This document shows positions 53,816 through 62,158 of a DNA stretch of 64,000 nucleotides, in pieces; the first letter of the stretch is position 1; each line of letters opens with the position of its first letter. The stretch covers positions 409,624 through 473,623 of the forward strand of contig NZ_BMMP01000001.1 of assembly GCF_014645895.1 (NCBI RefSeq). Direction: 5' to 3'. The translations under genes and the position numbers were made by a program. The notes under the pieces were generated by a model. That model ran no database searches, was not told the DNA's origin, and saw nothing but the letters and a program-made list of their open reading frames with translations. This stretch comes from Streptomyces daqingensis. Its GTDB lineage: Bacteria; Actinomycetota; Actinomycetes; Streptomycetales; Streptomycetaceae.

Positions 53816-56374
53816 TCAGGTGCGATGGAGAGTGGCCCACACGACGGTCACGAGGATGGCCAGCGGCACGGTGATCATGACGAACAGCGCCGGGATGCTG
53901 GGGTCCCGCAGACTCCTGCGGCGCCTCCGCCGCGGGGCCTGCCGGGAGGGGGCCGATGGCGGACCGGTCGTCCCCTGCGGTGTGGGAGCCGGCTGTGCGG
54001 GGGCGGAGGGCCGCCCCGGCGTGCCGTTCGAGACGACCCGCTCCCGCACGACGGACTCGCCCTGCCCGCCGCCGTTCACGGCAGCGGCGGGAGCGGGGGC
54101 CGAGGGGTGCACCGTGCCGTCGGCCCGCACGGCGGTCCGGGTGAGAACGAGAGGCTCGCCCGGCGTGGCGGCGACCGTCTGGACCCGTGCGGCGGCCGCC
54201 TCGCGCGCGGCCCGCTGCTGAGCCTCGGCCTGCCTGCGGGCTTCGGCCTCACGCTGCCGCTCCTGGACCTCGCGCTGCCGCTGCGCCGCGGCGGCGTGCA
54301 GCGTCTTCAGCCACTTCTCCCGTGTGGTCTCGGGAAGGTGCTCGGCGATGTGCGTGGCGGGGACGGCGAGGAGCCCGGAGTTGACGGCGATGGTGTGCGC
54401 GACGTGGGGCGCGAGACCGGTGTGGGTGGTGAGGGTGTGGGCGAGCGCGGTGAGGCTGCGCTGCCGCTGTCCGGCGGTGATGTGCGAGGACGTCAGGGCG
54501 TGGTGGAGGAAGGTGCCGGTGTCCTTCTCCAGGCGCTCGACGAGCGCGCTGGTCAGCGCGTGCGGCCCGGTACCCCCGCAACTGCCCCCGTCCAGCGGCG
54601 GGTGGCACTCGCGCAGGGTCCGGTGCAGCTTGTGGAGGGTGTGCTCGTCCAGCGGCGCGGGGTGGGGGCGGTGGTGGAACTGCCACGCGGTCTGGATGAG
54701 CGCCGTGGCCTCCTCCTCGGTGCCGGCGCCCGCCATCGCCTTGAGCGCCATCAGCGCCTGCAGAAGGTGAGGATGGGCGTGGGGGAGGCCCTGCTTGGCG
54801 GCGCCGCGCTTGAGGTAGGTGGTCTCGTGCTCGAGGAGGGTCAGCGTCGCGGGCAGCGAATCGGTCAGCTCACCGGGGGAGTTGAGCAAAACGCTGGTGA
54901 GCGCGTCCATGTGCAGCGTGAGGATGTGCGGGGGTGTGCTCTTGGTGACGGTCGCCGTCTGCGCCGGAGGAGTCTGGGCGGCTGTCGACGCGCGCTGGTC
55001 GGCTGCCTGGTAGGCGTCCCAGTCGTCGGGCGTTCCCGCCCTGTGCAGGGTGAGGATCCGCTTGCTGAAGTCGATCTCGGCGAGTTCCTGGATCTGCGCG
55101 GCGGTGTGGTGGCGGTAGAGGGCGTCCGAGCCGAGGCGTACCGGCGGGTCCAGTACGAGCCCGCGGTAGTGGTCCTGCAGCTTGTGCCACCAGCTGCGCG
55201 TCGAACGGGTCAGGAGCAGGACGCGGATGCGGTGCTGCGGACGCTCGTGCGTCGCGAGGACGGAGAGGAGCTCGTCGACCTGCTTGAGGCGCGTCTCCGC
55301 CTCGTCGACGATGATCAGCGCGGGTCTCGTCAGCTGCCGGAACATGCCGTAGGGCGGCGGCTGCTGGGCCGGTATTCCGGAGAGGAACCCCGCGGTCCAC
55401 GGGATGTCCGCGCTTCCCGGCTGGTGTTCGGCCTCGGGCCGGCGCTCGCTCAGGCGGCGCGCCAGCTCCGCGCCCAGGCGGCTCTTCCCGACACCGGCGG
55501 GGCCTTCGACGGCGGCGACGCTCACGCCCTCACGGGTGTGGCACCAGTCGGTGAGCGTGTTGATCTCGGTGTCGAGCCCGATGAAGTCGACGACTTCGGA
55601 ACGCGGGTCCAGCAAGTAGGAGGCCGCGGCGGCCGGTTGGGGGAGGCTGTCGAAGAGCCCGTCGAGGTCCGCCGCCTCCAGGCGGGGCCGGCTTCCGCAG
55701 GCCTCCTCGATGATGTCGCAGAAGCCGCGGTCCTCCAGCAACTGCCGCGCGGGCACGGCCTCGACGCGGCTGTGCAGACCCGCGCCCGGAGCGTGGGCCA
55801 CCATGCCCATCAGCAGGTCGGCGCAGAAGACGGCGGCTCCGGACATCCCCTGCCACGGCGAGTACGCCTGGCCGTCCAGGTGCTGGGAGGGCCGCAGCGC
55901 GAGGTGAAGCCCGTACGCGGGGGAGGCGTTGGCCACGGTGTCGATGTCGACGTGGACCGGTGCCTTCAGCGGCTCTGGCCCGCCCGCGTCCGGCCACCCG
56001 GCCTCCTCATCCCTCCGCGCGCCCGACTCGATGGAGCGCATGCCGTTCGGTGCCAGCCCCAGGGCCGAACACTGCGGCGGCGCGACGGGGTCGGTGCAGG
56101 TCATCTCCCCCCACCGCACGGGCGTGAACTCCTGGCCCAGGTCCCTGGGGCGGCAGCGCAGCAGCGCCGCCTCACCGCGCCGCCAGGCCACTTCGGCCTC
56201 GGCGCGCGGGCCGGGGCGGCCGGTGCTGAGGACGCGCACGATCCGCGGTTCACCCACTGATTCCGTCGAGGCGGGCTCCACCATGCGGCGGGCGGTGAGG
56301 ATGACTCCGGGTGCGACGACACAGCCCACGCCCACCCGTCCCGCGTACTCCACCGAAGCTGCGCGATTCCACAC
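53816..56374 (-). CDS. Trypsin-like domain fused to STAND-type NTPase with C-terminal TM helix
   Basis: An 852-residue multidomain protein. Residues 1-220 have a trypsin fold pattern: GVGCVVAPGVILTARRMV, where the His motif would be, EAALL at the Asp position, and a good Ser motif GMSGAAV (Ser178). His is replaced by Arg and Asp by Glu, so it is probably catalytically dead. Residues 280-400 are a P-loop NTPase: Walker A GPAGVGKS (291-298), Walker B ALIIVDEAE (352-360), LLLTRST sensor. A helical repeat region, a Gln/Arg/Glu coiled coil (about 690-740), a Pro-rich linker and a TM helix (827-848) follow. Confidence 0.82.
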   Translation of the reverse strand: MWNRAASVEYAGRVGVGCVVAPGVILTARRMVEPASTESVGEPRIVRVLSTGRPGPRAEAEVAWRRGEAALLRCRPRDLGQEFTPVRWGEMTCTDPVAPPQCSALGLAPNGMRSIESGARRDEEAGWPDAGGPEPLKAPVHVDIDTVANASPAYGLHLALRPSQHLDGQAYSPWQGMSGAAVFCADLLMGMVAHAPGAGLHSRVEAVPARQLLEDRGFCDIIEEACGSRPRLEAADLDGLFDSLPQPAAAASYLLDPRSEVVDFIGLDTEINTLTDWCHTREGVSVAAVEGPAGVGKSRLGAELARRLSERRPEAEHQPGSADIPWTAGFLSGIPAQQPPPYGMFRQLTRPALIIVDEAETRLKQVDELLSVLATHERPQHRIRVLLLTRSTRSWWHKLQDHYRGLVLDPPVRLGSDALYRHHTAAQIQELAEIDFSKRILTLHRAGTPDDWDAYQAADQRASTAAQTPPAQTATVTKSTPPHILTLHMDALTSVLLNSPGELTDSLPATLTLLEHETTYLKRGAAKQGLPHAHPHLLQALMALKAMAGAGTEEEATALIQTAWQFHHRPHPAPLDEHTLHKLHRTLRECHPPLDGGSCGGTGPHALTSALVERLEKDTGTFLHHALTSSHITAGQRQRSLTALAHTLTTHTGLAPHVAHTIAVNSGLLAVPATHIAEHLPETTREKWLKTLHAAAAQRQREVQERQREAEARRQAEAQQRAAREAAAARVQTVAATPGEPLVLTRTAVRADGTVHPSAPAPAAAVNGGGQGESVVRERVVSNGTPGRPSAPAQPAPTPQGTTGPPSAPSRQAPRRRRRRSLRDPSIPALFVMITVPLAILVTVVWATLHRT

Positions 56375-56386
56375 CGGTACTGCCCC

Positions 56387-56566
56387 CTACGCCTCGGGCT
56401 GAGCGCTGCGGGCCTCGCGGCCCCGGCGCTGGTCAGCGGACATGCTCACGGTCGATTCCGGCGGAGCGGCCCCCGAAGGGGGCACGCTCCGGCGCACACC
56501 AGCGATGCCCTCGCCCTGGCAGTCTTCCGGCTGGTCCTGTCCGTCTTCCTGTTCAGTCGAGGTCAT
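56387..56566 (-). CDS. Small acidic hypothetical protein
   Basis: A 59-residue frame, Gln/Glu/Asp-rich at the N-terminus (MTSTEQEDGQDQPEDCQGEG) with no recognisable domain. It ends 12 bases before the trypsin-like/STAND gene and shares its strand, so it would be the first gene of that transcript. A weak ribosome site and unremarkable composition keep confidence low. It could be a partner or an antitoxin-like protein, but nothing shows this. Confidence 0.4.
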   Translation of the reverse strand: MTSTEQEDGQDQPEDCQGEGIAGVRRSVPPSGAAPPESTVSMSADQRRGREARSAQPEA

Positions 56567-57044
56567 CCGAGTCCGCGGCGTCCGGCCACGCGCGCCCGCC
56601 CGCGCGACGGCTCCCGGACCGCTGGGGCCCGGACGCCGCGGTGAGAGCCCGGTGCACACCGAAGCCGCAGATCACAGACACAGCACTACCACCGCGCGGT
56701 CACGCGATGGCCACTTCGTGCGAACTTCGACAAGTCCCCTCCACACATCTTGACGTGGCGCTTCCGCTCTTCCCCGGGCGTGCGGCGGGGCCTCGCGGCG
56801 CGCCCTTTCCGGCAGGGGCGGGACCCGTCCTCCCGCCCGTGCCCGGCGCCGTGGCGGTCACCTTCCGCCACGTCCGCTGACCGTCCGCTGCAGCGAGCGG
56901 CGCACGCCCCTCACGAAGGCCCCACCTGGGACGGGATGCCGCACCGCCTGCCGCCCGGCGCGGATCGAAGGTGCCGGGCATACGCGGCCGCCGCGAGGAC
57001 ACCCGGGCGTCACACCGTCCGCACCGCAGAAAGGGGCGCCCGTC
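56567..57044. other. Intergenic region between divergent units
   Basis: These 478 bases separate the leftward STAND operon from the rightward DUF2945 gene. Apart from the leader stem listed separately, I see one TTGACG (56752-56757) with no matching -10, and no supported gene. Confidence 0.4.
56573..56641 (-). promoter_or_regulatory. 13-bp perfect inverted repeat in the leader of the STAND operon
   Basis: CCGCGGCGTCCGG (56573-56585) and CCGGACGCCGCGG (56629-56641) form a perfect 13-bp stem around a 43-base loop. In the minus-strand mRNA the stem ends 6 bases before the small gene's ATG, where it could mask translation initiation. Confidence 0.5.
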
Positions 57045-57266
57045 ATGGCGAAGAAGCTCCGCAAGGGCGACCGTGTGAGCTGGAGGAGTCACGGAAGCAC
57101 AGCCGTCGGAACGGTGAGGAGAAAGCTGACCCGCCGCACCCGGGCAGGCGGCAGGACCGTCGACGCCTCCCCGGAGGAACCGCAGTACGAAGTGGAGAGC
57201 GAGAAGTCCGGGAACACCGCGGTCCACAAACCGGAATCGCTCAGGAGGAAGGGCCGCTCCTCATGA
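57045..57266 (+). CDS. DUF2945 protein (small tudor-like fold)
   Basis: This 73-residue protein of the DUF2945 family has the typical KKLRKGDRVSWRSHGSTAVGTVRRKLT...YEVESEKSGNTAVHKPESL pattern, a small SH3/tudor-like barrel. AAAGGGG lies 6 bases before the ATG. Its stop overlaps the DUF3140 start as ATGA, the usual partner arrangement in actinomycetes. Function is unknown. Confidence 0.88.
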   Translation: MAKKLRKGDRVSWRSHGSTAVGTVRRKLTRRTRAGGRTVDASPEEPQYEVESEKSGNTAVHKPESLRRKGRSS

Positions 57267-57607
57267 GCGCGCACCGGACCGGCACCGAACGCGACGAGGT
57301 CCTAGCCGACTTTGACGACGCGGTCAACATGAGCGCCGGCGAACTCGAGGAGTGGCTGGCGACGGACGAGTCGTGGAGCGTCGGGCAGCACAAGGAAGGG
57401 GAGGAGAGCACCGGCCATGCCTCCGGACGGCGCATCGTCGCGCTGCTGCGCACCGACCGGGACTCGCTCAGCGACGACGACCTCGCCCATATGCGGAAGG
57501 TCGTCGGCTACGTGCGCAGGCACCTGGGCCAGCCGCCCGGGGGAGACGCCCGCGACTCGCGGTGGCGCTACTCGCTGATGAACTGGGGCCACGACCCTCA
57601 GCGTTGA
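57263..57607 (+). CDS. DUF3140 protein
   Basis: A 114-residue DUF3140 member: DEVLADFDDAVNMSAGELEEWLATDESWSVGQ at the N-terminus and the helical HMRKVVGYVRRHLGQ...SRWRYSLMNWGHDPQR end are family-typical. It is translationally coupled to the DUF2945 gene. Family members are associated with DNA-binding roles, but none is proved. Confidence 0.88.
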   Translation: MSAHRTGTERDEVLADFDDAVNMSAGELEEWLATDESWSVGQHKEGEESTGHASGRRIVALLRTDRDSLSDDDLAHMRKVVGYVRRHLGQPPGGDARDSRWRYSLMNWGHDPQR

Positions 57608-57657
57608 GGACCGGGGCCCCTCCGCAGCCTCTTCTGCGCTGCGCTTCCGCTGCCTCT

Positions 57658-59274
57658 CTACGCTTCCGCTTGGTAGACGCGTTCGCCGCCGACGTAGGTC
57701 GCCCGGACGGGTATCGAGGCGATGCCGTGCGGGTCGGCCGTGAGCGGGTTCTCTCCCAGCACGGTGAAGTCGGCGAGGTACCCGGGGACCAGCCTCCCCT
57801 TGTGGTCGTCGGTGCCTTCGGCTTCAGCCGAGCCGAGTGTGAAGACGCTCAACGCCTCGCCCGGCGTGACCCGTTGGGAGGGGCCGACCGTGACGCCGTC
57901 GTCCATGCCCTCCCGGGTGACCATCGACTGCATGCCGCGGAGCGGCTGATACGGGCCGCACGGATAGTCGGAGGAGCCCGCGACGCAGACTCCCGCGTCC
58001 AGGAAGGCCCGGTGCGCGAACATGCGTTCCGTACGCTCCGGGCCGTACCAGCGGTTCAGCGAGCCTCCGTGGTAGCCGACGTACCCGGCGAAGGGCACGG
58101 CGATGGCCCCCAGCGCGCGCATCCGCTCGACGATGCCCGCGTCGATCACGCTGCAGTGCTCGATCCTGTGCCGCAACCCCGGCCGGGGAGTGCGGCGTTG
58201 GGCGTCCTCCATGGCGTCGAGGACGAGACGGATGGCGGCGTCGCCGTTGGCGTGCACGCCGATGCGGTTGCCGTCGGCGTGCACGGTGTGGACCTGCCGC
58301 ACCAGCTCCGCGGTGGGCGTGGTCTGCAGCCCGTACCCGCCGGTGTCCGCGAACGGCTCGTCGAGCAGGCAGGTACGGCCGCCGATCGCCCCGTCGACGA
58401 ACGCCTTCACGCCGACCAGCCGCAGCATGTCGTCGCCGAAGCCGCTGCCGAGACCGAGCGCGCGTGCGGCACCGTAGTGGTCGATGGACAGCAGCATCCC
58501 TACGCGGAGGGTGAGTTGGCCGCTCTGTCGGGCCTGGTGCAGCAGGTCGGTGTCCTGCGGCGCGATCAGCGCGTCGCACACGGACGTCAGTCCGGCCGCT
58601 TGCCACGACCGCTGGGCGCGTGCCAGGCCCCGCAGCTTGTCCTGGGGCGAACTGGGCTGCAGGGGCGAGGGGTTGCCCCGCGCGGTCGCCGGATACACGA
58701 CGTTCATCAACGCGCGCTCGATGAGCCGCCCGTCGAGCCGTCCGTCGGACGAGCGCCCGAACTCGCCGCCCTCGGGCGGCGCCGAGTCCTCGTCGATGTG
58801 CAGGGCGCTCAGGGCCGCGGAGTTGGCGACCCCCCAGTGCCCGGCGACCTGCACCACGAGCACCGGATGGTCCGGAGCGGCCGCGTCGAGCTCCCAGCGG
58901 GAGAGCGGGCCCGTCTTGGTGTCGTCGTAGCGGCTGCCCCGGATCCACTCGCCGGGCGCCGCCTGCGAGGCCTCGCGGCGGATCTGGGCCAGCAGGTCCG
59001 GCACGTCCGTCACCGCGTCGGCGGACAGGTCCAGATGCAGCATGTCCTCGGCGGCTATGGCGAGATGGATGTGGGCGTCGTTGAGGCCGGGCACGATGCA
59101 CGCGTCGCCGAAGTCGACTTCCCGCGCACCGGGGAAGCGGTCGCGCAGGGCGGACACGGACCCGGTGGCCCGTATCCGTCCGTCCGCGACGGCCAGGGCC
59201 TCCGGCTCGCCGCCCGTGTGCCCCTGACTGACGATGCGGGCGGCCCGGTAGAGAACGGGCGTGGTCTCGTCCAT
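57658..59274 (-). CDS. Amidohydrolase family 3 protein
   Basis: This 538-residue metal-dependent hydrolase of the YtcJ-like Amidohydro_3 group has the metal-binding NDAHIHL (His pair) after strand 1, IGVHANGDAAIR and HRIEHCSVID in the barrel, and a C-terminal Asp in GSSDYPCGP. The ATG overlaps the symporter stop as ATGA. It is the last gene of the catabolic operon. Substrate is unknown. Confidence 0.9.
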   Translation of the reverse strand: MDETTPVLYRAARIVSQGHTGGEPEALAVADGRIRATGSVSALRDRFPGAREVDFGDACIVPGLNDAHIHLAIAAEDMLHLDLSADAVTDVPDLLAQIRREASQAAPGEWIRGSRYDDTKTGPLSRWELDAAAPDHPVLVVQVAGHWGVANSAALSALHIDEDSAPPEGGEFGRSSDGRLDGRLIERALMNVVYPATARGNPSPLQPSSPQDKLRGLARAQRSWQAAGLTSVCDALIAPQDTDLLHQARQSGQLTLRVGMLLSIDHYGAARALGLGSGFGDDMLRLVGVKAFVDGAIGGRTCLLDEPFADTGGYGLQTTPTAELVRQVHTVHADGNRIGVHANGDAAIRLVLDAMEDAQRRTPRPGLRHRIEHCSVIDAGIVERMRALGAIAVPFAGYVGYHGGSLNRWYGPERTERMFAHRAFLDAGVCVAGSSDYPCGPYQPLRGMQSMVTREGMDDGVTVGPSQRVTPGEALSVFTLGSAEAEGTDDHKGRLVPGYLADFTVLGENPLTADPHGIASIPVRATYVGGERVYQAEA

Positions 59275-60797
59275 CACGAAGTCTCCCCGGATGTGGAGGC
59301 GGCGGCCCCGCCTCCGGCCGGCGCCGCCGCGGCCGGGCGGTCGGTCCCGGGCCGCAGTCGCGAGACAGCGTAGGCGACCGCGAGGTTGGCGCCGAGAGCG
59401 ATGATGCCGCCGTTGACGCCGTTCCACGGGTCGTTGCCCGAAGCCCACAGCGCGGTCATGACCGTGAGGCCGACGAGAGTTCCGGCTCCCGCGGCGAGAG
59501 TCGTCATCCGGCGCCAGTACAGCCCCAGCAGGACCGCGGGCACGAGCTGTGCGAGGCCCTCGTAGGACAGGACCGACAGCTCCACGAGGGTGTTGGGGAA
59601 GAACAGCGCCCCCGCGAGTGCCAGCAGGCCGGCCAGGAGGCAGACGAGCTGCGAGAGCCGCTTCGTCCGCACGTCGTCGGCGGGAGCCCGGCCCGTGCGG
59701 CGGCTGCGGGGGTCCGCGCCGTTCCCGCCGCCCAGCAGGGTCCGGCCCCACAGCGTGCCGATCGACAGCATGAACACGCTCATCGGCACGATCGCCGAGA
59801 GCGCCCCGGCCACGCCGATCACGGCCACGACCGGTGCGGGCAGCGACTCGGTGACGAGCGAGAACAGCGCCAGGTCGGGGTTGTCGAGGTTCGGGATCAC
59901 GAACAGCGCCGTCGCCCCGACCATCATCGGGATGAACAGCAGCAGCTGGTACCACGGCAGCAGCAGCGCGTTGCGGCGCAGCGCGTTCGGGGACTTGGCG
60001 CTGAGGTATCCGGCCACCGTCGTCGGGAAGATCGTGATCGTCACCGCGTTCAGCAGCAGGGTGCTGATGAACCACGTGCCGTCCAGGCCGCCCGAGTCGT
60101 GGCCCGGGAAGGTCAGCCACTCCGGCTTCTCGGAGACCATCCGCTGCATGAAGTCGCCGACGCCGTCCACGTAGTGCATCGGCACGTACACCGCGAGGAA
60201 CGCCACGGCCGCGATCACCAGGACGTCCTTCAGCGCGCTCACCCACGCCGAACCGCGCAGCCCCGAGACCAGGATGAAGACCTCAGCGACGACGAAGGAG
60301 ATCACCGCGGCGACCCGCAGGTCGACGCTCCCGTACGTCATTGCGTTGACCACGAGGCCCATGCCCTGAATCTGAACCTGGATGTAGGGGACGATGAAGA
60401 CGGTCGCCACGATGGCGACGAGAATCCCCAACGGCCGGGAACGGAAGCGGTGTTCGGCCATGTCCGCGATGGAGATCAGGCGGTGCCGACTCGCGTACGT
60501 CCACAGCGCGGGTCCCACCACGTACGCCACGGCGAAGCCGGTGGTCAGATACGCCACCAGGTAGAGGATCGGAACCCCGAAGGAGAACGACCACCCCGCG
60601 GTCCCCAGGAACGAGAAACTGGTGTAGGTCTCGCCCGCCATCAGCAGCCAGATGAACAGCACGCCCAGGCCGCGGCTGGAGACCGACCACTCGGCGAGCC
60701 CCTTGTCGCGGCCGCGGGCGCTCAGCACACCCACGGCGATGGTGGCGATCATCGCCACCGCGAATATGGACGTCGCGATCGTCGCGGAGGAGCTCAT
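59274..60797 (-). CDS. Sodium:solute symporter (SSS family)
   Basis: A 507-residue secondary transporter with about 13 hydrophobic helices and SSS signatures (GVLFIWLLMAGETYTSFSFLGTAGWSFSFGVPILYL; SGLRGSAWVSALKDVLVIAAV). It probably imports the substrate used by the surrounding hydrolases. Coupled to the DUF3311 gene upstream and the amidohydrolase downstream by ATGA overlaps. Confidence 0.92.
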   Translation of the reverse strand: MSSSATIATSIFAVAMIATIAVGVLSARGRDKGLAEWSVSSRGLGVLFIWLLMAGETYTSFSFLGTAGWSFSFGVPILYLVAYLTTGFAVAYVVGPALWTYASRHRLISIADMAEHRFRSRPLGILVAIVATVFIVPYIQVQIQGMGLVVNAMTYGSVDLRVAAVISFVVAEVFILVSGLRGSAWVSALKDVLVIAAVAFLAVYVPMHYVDGVGDFMQRMVSEKPEWLTFPGHDSGGLDGTWFISTLLLNAVTITIFPTTVAGYLSAKSPNALRRNALLLPWYQLLLFIPMMVGATALFVIPNLDNPDLALFSLVTESLPAPVVAVIGVAGALSAIVPMSVFMLSIGTLWGRTLLGGGNGADPRSRRTGRAPADDVRTKRLSQLVCLLAGLLALAGALFFPNTLVELSVLSYEGLAQLVPAVLLGLYWRRMTTLAAGAGTLVGLTVMTALWASGNDPWNGVNGGIIALGANLAVAYAVSRLRPGTDRPAAAAPAGGGAAASTSGETS

Positions 60798-61168
60798 CGC
60801 GCACCCCCCTTGCCCGCGGAGCCGCCCTGGCCGCCCGCGTCCTCGCCGAGCGGGTCGTCGTCGACCGGGACCGGCTCGATCGCCCCCGTCCGGTAGGCCG
60901 GATCGAGCCGCGCGACGGCCCATATGACGAGCGGGGAGATCACCGTCGCGGCGATGATCCACGCCAGCAGGAACGGCACGCCCAGGATGCGCGGCTCGAT
61001 GCTGTTGGCCACCAGAGGCGCCGCGCAGTACAGCACGGCGGGCACCAGCAGCAGCCACAGCATCCGGCGGCGCGGTGCCACCGTGGGCAGCGCGTCGAAG
61101 GCGGACGAACCTGGTTCCTGCGGGAGCGGCGGGGACTCCTGCCCGCCCGGTGAGGGGCTCTCGGACAT
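60794..61168 (-). CDS. DUF3311 small membrane partner of the symporter
   Basis: This 124-residue protein has two hydrophobic helices (MLWLLLVPAVLYCAAPLVAN and FLLAWIIAATVISPLVIW) between charged tails, matching DUF3311. In many genomes it precedes an SSS transporter as an accessory subunit, as here, with an ATGA overlap. Confidence 0.85.
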   Translation of the reverse strand: MSESPSPGGQESPPLPQEPGSSAFDALPTVAPRRRMLWLLLVPAVLYCAAPLVANSIEPRILGVPFLLAWIIAATVISPLVIWAVARLDPAYRTGAIEPVPVDDDPLGEDAGGQGGSAGKGGAR

Positions 61169-61315
61169 GTGGCTCCTTGATGTGCTCGGTGCTCGATGCG
61201 TGCTCGTGCGCTGTGCTTCCGTGCTGTCTGCTCTGCTTTCGGCGGGGTGCCTGTTCGCAGCTCCCGTCGTGGAGTTCGGCGTGCGGCGCGTCCGACGCCG
61301 GGGTGTCCGCTCAGC

Positions 61316-62158
61316 TCACACGGACGGGTCGTAGCGTCCGTCGACCGCGGTCCACCCTCCGTCCACGGTCAGAACGCTGCCGGTGACGTACGTGGAGGCG
61401 TCGGAGACCAGATAGGTCACGGCACCCGCGATCTCGCCGGCGCCGGCCCACCGCTGCAGCGCGGAGGCACGGGCGTACGCGTCGTACCACTGAGGGTCGT
61501 CCGCGATCTGATCGGTCAGCGGTGTACGGACCACGCCGGGCGCCACCGCGTTGAACCGCACGCCGCTTGGCCCCCACTCCGCGGCCGCCGTACGCAGCAG
61601 CTGCACCAGCCCGGCCTTCGACGCCGCGTACACGCTCTGCCCGGCCTCCACCTGGAAGGCGCGCATCGACGACAGCCCCACGACGCTGCCGCGCCCGCGC
61701 TCGGCCATGCCGGGCGCCACCGCCTGCACGAGCGTCAGATAGGCGCGCAGGTTCAGCGCGAGGACCTTGTCGAAGTCGGACGCCGTGTAGTCGCTGATCC
61801 GCTTGCGCACGTTCGCGCCCACCGTCACCACGAGACCGTCCAGCTCGCCCCACCCCCGTACGGCCTCGCGCACCGCGTCCCCGTCCAGGACGTCGAGCCG
61901 GTGCGTGCTCACCCGGCCGGTGGACGCACCCGGGGCCGGCGCCTCGAGCGAGGCGAGCCGCGCCGTCTCGGCCGCGCCTTCATCGTCCCGGTCCGCGACG
62001 AGCACCTCGGCGCCGTGCGCCGCGAGGGCCCGCGCCGACTCCCGGCCGATGCCGCTCCCGCCGCCGACCACCGCGACCCGGCGGCCGTCCAGCCGGAACA
62101 GGCCCGCGTAGCCCGCCGGCGCCGGCTGTCCCTCCGGCGTCCGCTGTTCCGCCGTCAT
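61316..62158 (-). CDS. SDR family oxidoreductase
   Basis: A 280-residue classical SDR: cofactor loop GGGSGIG, catalytic Ser in VGLSSMRAF, YAASK (Tyr and Lys), Asn region VGANVRK, and VDGG near the end. It overlaps the aldehyde dehydrogenase stop as ATGA, so it is part of the same operon. It probably oxidises an alcohol intermediate to the aldehyde handled by the neighbour. Confidence 0.9.
   Translation of the reverse strand: MTAEQRTPEGQPAPAGYAGLFRLDGRRVAVVGGGSGIGRESARALAAHGAEVLVADRDDEGAAETARLASLEAPAPGASTGRVSTHRLDVLDGDAVREAVRGWGELDGLVVTVGANVRKRISDYTASDFDKVLALNLRAYLTLVQAVAPGMAERGRGSVVGLSSMRAFQVEAGQSVYAASKAGLVQLLRTAAAEWGPSGVRFNAVAPGVVRTPLTDQIADDPQWYDAYARASALQRWAGAGEIAGAVTYLVSDASTYVTGSVLTVDGGWTAVDGRYDPSV

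Noticed and set aside
53816..56374. Protease activity of the trypsin-like domain
   Set aside because: The expected His and Asp positions are Arg30 or its neighbour and Glu68; activity cannot be claimed from Ser178 alone.
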